Notes under the pieces: generated by a model
The model's input: only the letters and a program-made list of their open reading frames with translations
Database searches by the model: none
What the model was told of the DNA's origin: nothing
NCBI RefSeq assembly: GCF_000353285.1
Contig: NZ_KB731324.1
Span: 5,350,577-5,414,576, forward strand
Length of the DNA stretch: 64,000 bases
Direction: 5' to 3'
DNA from: Leptolyngbya boryana PCC 6306
GTDB lineage: Bacteria; Cyanobacteriota; Cyanobacteriia; Leptolyngbyales; Leptolyngbyaceae
Made by a program: the position numbers and the translations under genes
Shown here: positions 34,542 to 43,441 of the stretch, piece after piece
How the letters are laid out: each line of letters begins with the position of its first letter
Position numbering within the stretch: position 1 is the first letter of the stretch

Positions 34542-35240
34542 TCAATTCTCATTAGGCGGGAATAGCCCTGGGCAGGTTAAAACAAACACATCTCTAGTTC
34601 CTTGTTCATTTGTAAGCACATTGACTGGTGATGTGTAGTGAAAGTATTGAGCATCCCTAAAGACGAGAAGTTCTCCTGGATTTAAGACTTTGGTAAATGC
34701 TGGAAGCTTGTCGTCTTTTGATTGATAAAGATGAGTTTCACCCCCCTCGATTTTGTTGCGATCGACTGAGAAAATGCCAACCACATCGACCCCATCTCGA
34801 TGGATTCCCTCTGGTGCAGGATTACCAGATTGGTGAGGAGATGCAGTGGTGCGAATCTGATGCACTCCAATCTCTTGGGAAGTCGAACACAGTTGGCAAA
34901 ACTGGAAAAACTCCCAAACCAATCGTTGAAACTCTTCTAGCTGAATTAACTCATCATCTAGCTCAGAATACTCTCGAACTACGTCGCCTAATAATGGATT
35001 GTATTGCCTGCTCTGGAATAACCGACGGTGAGGTAACTTGATTAATCGATCTCCTACAATCTTGAAGTGAGAGAGCCGCCTAAATCGATAGTTACCTTCT
35101 AAGTAGGGATCTTTTGGAAGATGAGCGAACGATGGTCGGAACTTATCAACCTCGATCGCGGTTAACATCTCTAAAACATAACTAGCCAGACAATCCGCCT
35201 CTGGCTTAATGAATTCTTGTAGTTTAGATAGATTTAGCAT
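34542..35240 (-). CDS. 2-oxoglutarate/Fe(II) dioxygenase family protein
   Basis: 232 residues. The iron-binding HxD...H pattern is His147-Arg-Asp149 (EGIHRDG) and His201 (QYFHYTSP), in the 2OG-Fe dioxygenase family that includes bacterial amino-acid hydroxylases such as isoleucine dioxygenase. ETHLY and a late Arg (Arg216) are in position to bind 2-oxoglutarate. It would hydroxylate a free amino acid or a small substrate. It heads a short operon with the class V PLP enzyme, which could act on the hydroxylated product; this is inference. Confidence 0.85.
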   Translation of the reverse strand: MLNLSKLQEFIKPEADCLASYVLEMLTAIEVDKFRPSFAHLPKDPYLEGNYRFRRLSHFKIVGDRLIKLPHRRLFQSRQYNPLLGDVVREYSELDDELIQLEEFQRLVWEFFQFCQLCSTSQEIGVHQIRTTASPHQSGNPAPEGIHRDGVDVVGIFSVDRNKIEGGETHLYQSKDDKLPAFTKVLNPGELLVFRDAQYFHYTSPVNVLTNEQGTRDVFVLTCPGLFPPNEN

Positions 35241-35585
35241 TTGATTTTCTCATTTCAGTCAAACGAGTAGCTCCATCAATTGACTGGTTGTCAGCAAATC
35301 GCTGAATTAGAAATACTATGAGAGCACCATACTCCAGTTACTTCTCATCTAAAAACATGAGGGTGTTTGATAGCGATCGCTGACAACAGCTAAGTTGACA
35401 GATTAAACAATGCAGCGTTAGTTACAAAACATCATACAGAAACCATGTTGAGTTAGAGGTTTGATGATGTCTGTCTACGTACTATTGTAATGATGTTTTG
35501 ATAGGATTGTCGATCCCTAGCGAATATCTCTCATTGGTCAGAGTAATTTGGGATAGTTCCTCTTCAACCGTCTATGATTTGGAAC
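35241..35585. other. Intergenic region with a spaced inverted repeat
   Basis: 345 bases between fadE's stop and the dioxygenase gene, both on the minus strand. It holds CAAAACATCAT (35425-35435) and its exact complement ATGATGTTTTG (35490-35500), 54 bases apart, with a partial third copy (GATGATGT) between. This may be an operator pair for the dioxygenase promoter. Confidence 0.4.
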
Positions 35586-38015
35586 TCAGGTGACATTTTT
35601 CTGAGCAAGGATTGTTGAGAACTGCGGCACCTGTAACCCATTGCCTTGATACTCCTGGAGCGTGAAGGCATCGACCTGAATTGCATCGAATCGTGCAGAT
35701 TCTGCTGCTCGAAGTAAGTCTGCTTCTGCTTTCGTGATCACTTCAGTCTTCAATGCTGCCTCAATCGATGTTTCTACCTTTCCTTGAGGTAACTGTCCGG
35801 CTCGGATTGCTTGCTTAACCTTGCTCATGACCGCTTCAGCCTGTTCACAGAGCTTGAGCGCTTGCTCTAAGCGTCCCAAGGCTTCATCGGGATGCTTCGG
35901 AAGGTAGATGCCAGACGTTAAGTGCTCTCGTTCTTCTCCTGTCGTCTGTAAGGCTTGTGCTACGCGACTTCCCTGTGTATCAGTTGGGAGCGTGCCGAGT
36001 GGATTGATTCTCACAAGGCTTAGGAGAATGGATTTAGCAATGCTAGGAATCGGCAGATTGACGAGAATTCCTTCTAACGCTTGTTGCATTTGAGCAAAGC
36101 TATAGTTCATCGCCCATTGGACAAAGATTAAATCCTCTGCCTTGTATCCTTCTGCCCCAAATCGTCTTAATGTTGCAATACTTAGATACATCCATGACAA
36201 CCAATCTGCAAGTCTTCCTGTTAGTTTTTCCTGTCGTTTCAGCGCTCCGCCAAACCGAATCAATAGGAAATCGGTGAGGAATGCGAACATTGCAGAAGAC
36301 CAAGCGAGCTTTTGATAGTAGCGCTTCGTGGACTTGTTCCCTGGGACAGATGCAAGATAGCCGCGTGATAGGCTCAGTAATAGTGTTCTAAACGTATTTC
36401 GGAATATTGATCCAATGTGCTTCCACAAAGCCTGATCGAATGCGATCGCATCTCCAGTTTCAATCGCCATTACTTCTGCATAGAGATAAGGATGGCAGCG
36501 CATCACACCTTGCCCAAAGATCATCAGCGTGCGGGTGAGAATGTTCGAGCCTTCAACTGTAATCGGAATCGGCATTGCAGTGTAGAAGTTTGCGAGTAGA
36601 TTTCTCGGTCCGCGACAAATACCTGAACCGCCCAAAATGTCCATGCCATCATTCACAAGTTTTCGAGTCGTTTCTGTGAATTGATATTTTGCGATCGCAG
36701 AAACGACCGCAGGTTTTTCACCCGCATCGACTGCACCAACAGTATAGATTCGAGCCGCATCGAGCACATAAGTGAGTCCGCCAATTCGAGCCAGGGGTTC
36801 TTCAATACCTTCAAATCGACCGATCGAACTGCCAAATTGCTGTCTGACTTTGGCATAAGCTCCTGTAACGCGAGCAACTAACTTCGCAACACCTGTACAA
36901 CTTGCCGGAAAACTAATGCCTCGTCCAGCCGCTAACGCTTGCATCAGCATCTTCCAGCCTTGTCCTGCTTGCTCTACTCCTCCAATGATTTGATCGACGG
37001 AAACAACTACGTCTTGCCCTTCCACAGGAGAATTGTAGAAGGGAACTCCCATCGGATCATGCCGTTTTCCGAGAATCATGCCCTCTGTATTCGCGGGAAT
37101 CAGAATACAGGTAATGCCAACATCTTCACCTTTGCCGAGTAAATTGTCGGGGTCGTATAGCTTAAAGGCAAGCCCGATTAAAGTTGCGATCGCGCCCAAA
37201 GTAATATAGCGTTTGCGGAAATTCAACCGCACCATGAGTTTGCCATCGTCGTCTCGAAATACGATTCCTTTAGCTGTGATACTTGCGGCATCTGATCCAG
37301 CAGTTGGCTCTGTTAAGGCAAAGCAAGGAATCTCCTCACCGCTTGCGAGTCGAGGTAGGTAGTATTCTTTTTGTTCTGAAGTTCCATAATTGAGCAAAAG
37401 CTTAGCGGGGCCAAGAGAGTTTGTAACTCCAACAGTTGCAGTATGAATAAACGATCGTGAAGCAAGCTTTGCCATAACAGTGCTATAGGCAAAGTTCGAG
37501 AAGCCCAAGCCGCCATACTCGACAGGAATCATCATGCCAAAGAATCGTTCTTGCTTGAGATATTGCCATACTTCGATCGGCAAATCTTTATGACGCTGAA
37601 TTTCCCAGTCTGTTGCCATTCGACAGACCTGTTCGACCTGCTCATCTAGAAAGGTCTGCAATTCAGGTGTGACTTCTGGATAAGCTGCCTGATTCATTCG
37701 CTCAAAATCTGGAACACCCGAGAAGAATTCCCCTTCGACCCACACTGTTCCAGCATTAATGGCTGCTCGCTCAGTCTCCGAAATTTTTGGCACCCGAATG
37801 ACCTTCATAATGGGCTTTGTAAGCACTTGTCGCCGGATTTGAGGGATTGCTAGAACTAGCCCGATCGCAGCGTATAGGCTCCAGAGCCAGATGGGTGATT
37901 GCAACGTGAAGAGTACGATCGCGCCGTAGATGAGCCAAATCCAGAGCGACACACCGATAAATCCTAACGTCAGCAGTACGAGACTCAAAATCGTCAATTG
38001 TAAGAGAAGCAACAT
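35586..38015 (-). CDS. fadE: Acyl-CoA dehydrogenase FadE
   Basis: 809 residues, matching the long E. coli FadE form (about 814). Two N-terminal hydrophobic segments (about 5-60) and a charged linker precede the acyl-CoA dehydrogenase core (about 90-560): FALTEPTAGSDAAS, FGSSIGRFEGIEEPLARI and FTETTRKLVNDGMDILGGSGICRGP are typical. The C-terminal 240 residues are the FadE-specific extension. It introduces the first double bond of beta-oxidation. AGGAG precedes the ATG by eight bases. It is the last gene of a five-gene operon, 48 bases after fadA. Confidence 0.95.
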   Translation of the reverse strand: MLLLLQLTILSLVLLTLGFIGVSLWIWLIYGAIVLFTLQSPIWLWSLYAAIGLVLAIPQIRRQVLTKPIMKVIRVPKISETERAAINAGTVWVEGEFFSGVPDFERMNQAAYPEVTPELQTFLDEQVEQVCRMATDWEIQRHKDLPIEVWQYLKQERFFGMMIPVEYGGLGFSNFAYSTVMAKLASRSFIHTATVGVTNSLGPAKLLLNYGTSEQKEYYLPRLASGEEIPCFALTEPTAGSDAASITAKGIVFRDDDGKLMVRLNFRKRYITLGAIATLIGLAFKLYDPDNLLGKGEDVGITCILIPANTEGMILGKRHDPMGVPFYNSPVEGQDVVVSVDQIIGGVEQAGQGWKMLMQALAAGRGISFPASCTGVAKLVARVTGAYAKVRQQFGSSIGRFEGIEEPLARIGGLTYVLDAARIYTVGAVDAGEKPAVVSAIAKYQFTETTRKLVNDGMDILGGSGICRGPRNLLANFYTAMPIPITVEGSNILTRTLMIFGQGVMRCHPYLYAEVMAIETGDAIAFDQALWKHIGSIFRNTFRTLLLSLSRGYLASVPGNKSTKRYYQKLAWSSAMFAFLTDFLLIRFGGALKRQEKLTGRLADWLSWMYLSIATLRRFGAEGYKAEDLIFVQWAMNYSFAQMQQALEGILVNLPIPSIAKSILLSLVRINPLGTLPTDTQGSRVAQALQTTGEEREHLTSGIYLPKHPDEALGRLEQALKLCEQAEAVMSKVKQAIRAGQLPQGKVETSIEAALKTEVITKAEADLLRAAESARFDAIQVDAFTLQEYQGNGLQVPQFSTILAQKNVT

Positions 38016-38063
38016 CGCTCATTCTCCTAAAAACTCATTGAACACAGAACTCGAAGTCTGCTT

Positions 38064-39245
38064 TTAACGCATCAAATTCTCAAACACTGCCGCCGCTCCC
38101 ATTCCTCCACCCACACACATCGTTGCCAATCCATACCGAATCCCGCGACGTTTCATCTCATGCAGCAGCGTTGCTGTCACCCTCGCTCCTGTACATCCCA
38201 AAGGATGTCCTAACGCGATCGCACCACCATTCACATTCACAATTTCCTCATTCAGCCCAAGCTTCCGAATGACAGCTAACGATTGCGCGGCGAATGCTTC
38301 ATTCAGTTCAATTAAGCCAATCTCTTCTAAACGCAGTCCCACTTGCTGTAGAACTTTCGGAACTGCAACGACGGGTCCAATGCCCATAATTTCAGGAGGA
38401 ACGCCTGCTACTGCGAATCCTAGCATTCGCGCCAAGGGCTGTAGATTGAACTCTTTTAGCTTTGTCTCACTGACTAAAATTGTTGCTGCTGCACCATCTG
38501 ACATTTGAGAAGAGTTTCCTGCTGTGACTGATCCGCCGACTCGGAACACCGCAGGTAACTTCGAGAGCGCTTCTAAATTGGTATCTGATCTGGGGCCTTC
38601 ATCGGTTTTGACAATACTTTCCACGACCTGAGGTTTACCATCAGCGTAGAGGGTTTCGCGAATGGGAACGGGAACTAGCTCATCGTTAAATCGCCCCGAT
38701 TGGATGGCTTGAATCGCTCGTTGATGCGATCGCAAAGCGAAGGCATCTTGATCCGCACGGGAAATGTCATACTGTTGCGTCACTGTTTCCGCTGTTGCTC
38801 CCATCGTGCAATAGAGCTGCGGCATTTCCGCGACCAGCGTTGGGTTGGGTAACATATCATGTCCGCCCATCGGAATCAAACTCATCGATTCCGCACCCCC
38901 CGCAACCATCACATCCGCCTGTCCAGTAATGATGGCTTGATGCGCCATTGCGATCGCTTGTAATCCAGAAGCACAGAATCGATTCACAGTTGCACCTGCA
39001 ACAGAGTCAGGCAATCCAGAACGTTCAGCAATCACCCGTCCTAAATTCATACCTTGCTCTGCTTCGGGAAACGCACAGCCGAAAATCACATCTTCAATTT
39101 GATTGACATCGAGATCGGGAACTTTTTCGAGTGCAGTTTTTAGCGCGATCGCACCTAAATCATCTGAGCGCATATTCCGCAGCTTTCCACGGGGTGCTTT
39201 ACCGATCGCGGTTCTGACACTACTAACAATGTAAGCTTCTTGCAT
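38064..39245 (-). CDS. fadA: 3-ketoacyl-CoA thiolase / acetyl-CoA acetyltransferase
   Basis: 393 residues with the thiolase signatures: nucleophile Cys91 (NRFCASGLQAI), NGGAIALGHPLGCTGAR, and the C-terminal GLATMCVGGGMGAA with the second catalytic cysteine. It cleaves 3-ketoacyl-CoA, including acetoacetyl-CoA, to acetyl-CoA and a shortened acyl-CoA. GAGGAAAAGACC precedes the ATG. The gene lies 10 bases after fadN, and supplies the last step of the operon's cycle. Confidence 0.96.
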   Translation of the reverse strand: MQEAYIVSSVRTAIGKAPRGKLRNMRSDDLGAIALKTALEKVPDLDVNQIEDVIFGCAFPEAEQGMNLGRVIAERSGLPDSVAGATVNRFCASGLQAIAMAHQAIITGQADVMVAGGAESMSLIPMGGHDMLPNPTLVAEMPQLYCTMGATAETVTQQYDISRADQDAFALRSHQRAIQAIQSGRFNDELVPVPIRETLYADGKPQVVESIVKTDEGPRSDTNLEALSKLPAVFRVGGSVTAGNSSQMSDGAAATILVSETKLKEFNLQPLARMLGFAVAGVPPEIMGIGPVVAVPKVLQQVGLRLEEIGLIELNEAFAAQSLAVIRKLGLNEEIVNVNGGAIALGHPLGCTGARVTATLLHEMKRRGIRYGLATMCVGGGMGAAAVFENLMR

Positions 39246-39255
39246 GGTCTTTTCC

Positions 39256-41502
39256 TCAATTCCGGAGCGGCTTTTTGGTTTTGAGCAAGTGCATCATTCG
39301 TGCTTGAGTTTTTTCCTGTCTTAACAACGGCACAAATGATTCTCGTTCGAGTTGCAGTAGATAATCCTCAGACACCAAGGCAGGAGCAGTGAGTTCTCCA
39401 CCTGTTAATACAAATGCCAGCCGAGATGCTAGATAGCGATCGTACGCACTCGCAAATCCGCCTTGCTCATAGACATAAGCAATCTGTTCTAATGCTGCTC
39501 GTCCCGCTTGCCCTAATACGAAGATCGAATTGTTCTGAGGCGGGGGAACATAACCAATGCGATCGAGATGTAAGACTTCTGCTTTCGCAACTTCTAATCG
39601 GTGTTCCCCACTGATCAAAATTCGCGCGTCATAAGGCAAAAATCCTAAAGCTTGCGCCTCGACTGCACTGCTCGAAACCCTGGCAATTGCGATCGTTTCA
39701 AACGCAGTTCTCAAGAAAGGTAGAACATGGCTTGGCGTTTCGGTTGCGGCTCGTTCTGCGGCTCGACTTGCCATCCGCATCAACCCACCTGCACCCGGAA
39801 TCAGCCCTACTCCAACTTCTACGAGTCCAATGTAGGTTTCAGCCGCTGCGACGATTTTCGGACAAGCCATCACTAACTCACATCCGCCACCCAAAACGCG
39901 CCCCTGAATGGCTGCGACAATTGGTTTCGGGAAATAGTGAATTCGTTGGAGGAGTTCTTGAAAATTTGAGATGAGTGTTGCGATCGCGTTCCAATCCCCA
40001 GACTGTGCAATCATTCCCATTTCTGCAAGGTTCGCACCGCCTGAGAAATGATCGCTCTTGTTTCCAATGACTAATCCTTTGTAATCGCTCGTCTCTAGAA
40101 TCGAGAGTGCTGCTGCAAATCCTTCAAGTACTTTATTGCTTAAAGTATTGCCTTTCGAGCGAAATTCGTACAGCAATACACCATCGCCCATCTCTAGCAA
40201 CGCAGCTTCAGCATTTTTCCAAACTGCTTTCTCTTCCTCAGCCGTGACACTTGGATAGAAAGATTGTTTCACCCAAGCAGGGACAGACATTTCTGCTGCT
40301 TGCATATCGGCTAACACCGTTTCAACCCCAAGGACATCCCAAAGTTCAAACGGCCCCATATCCCAACCAAATCCCCAACGCATTGCTAGATCAATATCCT
40401 GCGGATCATCTGCAATTTCGGGAACTCGGTGGGCGCTATAGTTCAGCATTTCGAGTGTCGTTTGCCGGAAGAAATCGCCTGCTCGTCCAGAACTTGCATA
40501 AAGAGCGCGGATACGATCGCGTAAAGGTAAAGCTGCTATCGCATCAAGTTCACCCAAGTTCAAAGGCTGTGCTGCTTCATAAGCAAACGTTTTCGGATTG
40601 ATGGACAAAATCTGTCTCTGTTGCTTTTTATAAAATCCCTGTTTGGTTTTTGCACCCAACATCCCGTTTGCTACCATTTTTCGCAGCACATCTGGAATTT
40701 GAAAAATCTCGCGATGCTCATCGTTAGGTACAGCTTGATAGAGATGGTCGGCAACTGCTATCAAGGTATCTAACCCGACTAAATCGGCTGTCCGAAACGT
40801 TGCAGATTTTGGTCTTCCGATCAGCGTTCCGGTCAAGGTATCAATTTCCTCGATCGAATAGCCTTGTTCAGCCCAAGCTTTGACTCCCAGCAAAGTCACA
40901 AATATGCCAATCCGATTGGCAATGAAATTTGGCGTATCTTTAGCAATGACAATGCCCTTGCCTAAGTACCTCTCGCCAAACCATTTCACGCGATCGAGAA
41001 CGGCTGCATCTGTATCTTGAGTTGGAATGAGTTCCAGCAGTTTGAGATAGCGAGGCGGATTAAAAAAGTGCGTTCCTAAAAATCGCTTGCGGAATGATTC
41101 TGATCGCCCTTTTGCAATCCAACGAATCGGGATGCCGCTTGTGTTGGTAGAAACAATCGTCTCAGGCTGAATGATCGATTCTAAACACTCCATCAACTGT
41201 TGCTTAATCTGTAAATCCTCAACGACTGCTTCGATAATCCAATCCGCTTGGCGAAGTCGATCGAGATGTTCATCAAAGTTACCAAGCGTGATCCGCCTTG
41301 CAACTTTCTCGGTAAATAGAATCGGTGGCGATAGTTTCAGGGCTTTCTTCCACGCACTTTCGACTAAATCATTCTTAGATCCGGTCGGAGATGCAATGTC
41401 TAAGAGGTGAACCGTTAGCCCCACATTTGCTAGATGTGCTGCAATTTGGCTTCCCATCACACCTGCGCCTAATACTGCTACGGTTTGAAATGGTTTAAAC
41501 AT
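39256..41502 (-). CDS. fadN: FadN-type 3-hydroxyacyl-CoA dehydrogenase/enoyl-CoA hydratase fusion
   Basis: 748 residues from the ATG at 41502 with GAGGA upstream; the longer frame to 41571 would run into the fadD gene. The NAD domain is N-terminal (GAGVMGSQIA at about 10-20), followed by the dehydrogenase C-domain (with IGIFVTLLGVKAWAEQGYS and RPKSATFRTADLVGLDT) and a second similar domain, then a crotonase-like domain (about 460-640) with LGGGCELVMAC and GAGGLMRMASRAAER. This order is the reverse of E. coli FadB and matches the Bacillus FadN arrangement. It performs the hydration and second oxidation steps. Confidence 0.93.
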   Translation of the reverse strand: MFKPFQTVAVLGAGVMGSQIAAHLANVGLTVHLLDIASPTGSKNDLVESAWKKALKLSPPILFTEKVARRITLGNFDEHLDRLRQADWIIEAVVEDLQIKQQLMECLESIIQPETIVSTNTSGIPIRWIAKGRSESFRKRFLGTHFFNPPRYLKLLELIPTQDTDAAVLDRVKWFGERYLGKGIVIAKDTPNFIANRIGIFVTLLGVKAWAEQGYSIEEIDTLTGTLIGRPKSATFRTADLVGLDTLIAVADHLYQAVPNDEHREIFQIPDVLRKMVANGMLGAKTKQGFYKKQQRQILSINPKTFAYEAAQPLNLGELDAIAALPLRDRIRALYASSGRAGDFFRQTTLEMLNYSAHRVPEIADDPQDIDLAMRWGFGWDMGPFELWDVLGVETVLADMQAAEMSVPAWVKQSFYPSVTAEEEKAVWKNAEAALLEMGDGVLLYEFRSKGNTLSNKVLEGFAAALSILETSDYKGLVIGNKSDHFSGGANLAEMGMIAQSGDWNAIATLISNFQELLQRIHYFPKPIVAAIQGRVLGGGCELVMACPKIVAAAETYIGLVEVGVGLIPGAGGLMRMASRAAERAATETPSHVLPFLRTAFETIAIARVSSSAVEAQALGFLPYDARILISGEHRLEVAKAEVLHLDRIGYVPPPQNNSIFVLGQAGRAALEQIAYVYEQGGFASAYDRYLASRLAFVLTGGELTAPALVSEDYLLQLERESFVPLLRQEKTQARMMHLLKTKKPLRN

Positions 41503-41522
41503 AACTGTTAGAGTCCTCTCTG

Positions 41523-43400
41523 CTAGGAGGTTGTAAACCGAGGATGAAGAGATTGAGCAAAGGTTGGACAAGCTTCAACCGGAAGAACTGGACATTCTAG
41601 TTCTTGAAGATCGAAGTCTGAAGCGTCTTGTAGCGGAGTCTTACTTTCACTGTATAACAGATGAATTTCTTTCGTGAGATTAGTTCCGAATGCTGCTTCA
41701 TCTGTCAAGCGAAATCGCTTCACAGCCGCCCAGTAAGGCTGATGGCAGTTTGCTTCATCGACGATCAATTGATAGAGCGACTGCACACAAGGATGTTTCA
41801 GCAACGTCACATCATCGTCTGCTAGCCTCAAATTCCGCAATGCCTCAAGATTTGGAACAATCAATGCTCCGCACCCCTTTTGCCCTGCACCCACAACGAT
41901 CGCATCTTTCACCAACGGCGACGCTTTTAAGCGCGCCTGAATGGGACGCGGTGCGATATATTTTCCACTTGCTAGCTTAAACAGTGCTTTCTTCTGTCCT
42001 GTCACCTGCAAAAAACCATCTGCTGTAAGCGCACCCAAATCCCCAGTATGGAGCCAGCCTTGCTCATCGATCGCAGCTTCAGTTCCCTCAGCATTCTGAT
42101 AATAGCCGCGCATCACATAAGCTCCCCGCACGAGAATTTCCTGATCCGGCGCGATCGCAACTTCTACACCTTCGATGAGTTTCCCAACAGTTCCGGCTCG
42201 ATTGGCGCGATCGCGATTACAACTTACGATCGCACTTGCCTGCGTCAATCCATACCCTTGATAGATGTCAAGACCTGCTGCTGCAAACACTGCAACTAAT
42301 TCCGGCTTCAAAGCAGCCCCACCACAAAGCACATACTTCAATCGATTGCCAAACAGCGATCGCCACTGCGACAATCCAAACCGAGTCACGAATTTTTGCA
42401 GCAGCGCATCTGTTCTGGAATGCCCTAATTTATGCCGTTTTGCAAACCACAGCGTCACTGCAAGTGCGATTCGTTCTCGCCTAGACGTTAATCGCTCTGC
42501 CTGATCCATTGTTTTGCTATAAAGTCTCTCCAATAGAAGCGGCACAGTTGCTAGAATCGTGGGTTGAACTTCTTTAAGATGCTTAAACACCCGGTTCGCA
42601 CTTGAAAAATAAATCGTATGCCCGTAGTAGAAATGCCCATAGAGCAAACATCGAGCAAATACGTGAGTTAGAGGCAAAAACGAAAGAACAATGTCCTCTG
42701 CACCCCAATGCAGCCGAGATAAGCTTGCAAAGGCAGCTAAGGCATTTCCTGAGAGATTCTCATGCGTTAGCATGGCTCCGAGCCATTGCCCATCCTCTCC
42801 GGGTACATAAACTAGGGTTGCCAAATCTTGGGGAGAAAGTTTCTGGTAAAGCTCCTGTACTTGGCTGTCAGAATCGGCAATCTGGCTAACTTGCTCAATT
42901 GAGTAGATGAGTTGCGGATTGCTCGATCGCCAATCTTCGGGCACATCTGCGATCAGAATGTACTTCAGATCAGATGCGTGCTCTACATAAGGTAAAACTT
43001 GCTCTAGTAGATCGAGATTTGCAACAATCAATGCCTTTGAACCGCTCTGTTCTATCACTAAAACAATGGTCTCCAGCGTTTGGGTTAGATCAATCGGCAC
43101 ATCGACTAACCCTGCTACCAAACAACCCATATCAGAGATCGCAAAGTTGACATCGCTTGGCATCAACAATGCCACGCGATCGCCATGTACCAATCCCAAA
43201 TTTAAGAATCCCAATGCTAAGATTTCCGCTTTTGTGCGAAATTCTTGATTTGAGAGCGATCGCCAGCCTGCTTCTGTCCATTGATTCAATGCAGTGGCAT
43301 TCGGGCGTAGTGCGCAAGCTTCTTCTAACAACGAGGGCAAAGTCCGTCCGAGCAGAGATGCCGGGTGATCACGTTGAGTGAGTTCCTTAACTCCAAACAT
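41523..43400 (-). CDS. Long-chain acyl-CoA synthetase (FadD-like) with altered ATP loop
   Basis: 625 residues from the ATG at 43400; an in-frame TTG three codons earlier (43409) lies nearer a GGAGGAG stretch and cannot be excluded. It is an AMP-forming ligase: YQGYGLTQASAIVSCN, GWLHTGDLGAL and TGQKKALFKLASGKYIAPRP are intact. But the P-loop that is normally TSGTTGxPKG reads VPGEDGQWLG at about 199-208, without the Ser/Thr-Gly core and the lysine. Either activity is reduced or changed, or the loop is unusual. It starts the oxidation block after the lipase gene (41-base gap) and precedes fadN by 20 bases. Confidence 0.9.
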   Translation of the reverse strand: MFGVKELTQRDHPASLLGRTLPSLLEEACALRPNATALNQWTEAGWRSLSNQEFRTKAEILALGFLNLGLVHGDRVALLMPSDVNFAISDMGCLVAGLVDVPIDLTQTLETIVLVIEQSGSKALIVANLDLLEQVLPYVEHASDLKYILIADVPEDWRSSNPQLIYSIEQVSQIADSDSQVQELYQKLSPQDLATLVYVPGEDGQWLGAMLTHENLSGNALAAFASLSRLHWGAEDIVLSFLPLTHVFARCLLYGHFYYGHTIYFSSANRVFKHLKEVQPTILATVPLLLERLYSKTMDQAERLTSRRERIALAVTLWFAKRHKLGHSRTDALLQKFVTRFGLSQWRSLFGNRLKYVLCGGAALKPELVAVFAAAGLDIYQGYGLTQASAIVSCNRDRANRAGTVGKLIEGVEVAIAPDQEILVRGAYVMRGYYQNAEGTEAAIDEQGWLHTGDLGALTADGFLQVTGQKKALFKLASGKYIAPRPIQARLKASPLVKDAIVVGAGQKGCGALIVPNLEALRNLRLADDDVTLLKHPCVQSLYQLIVDEANCHQPYWAAVKRFRLTDEAAFGTNLTKEIHLLYSESKTPLQDASDFDLQELECPVLPVEACPTFAQSLHPRFTTS

Positions 43401-43441
43401 CGATCGCAAGAAGAATCCAATTCTTCTCCTCCATAGGTAAA

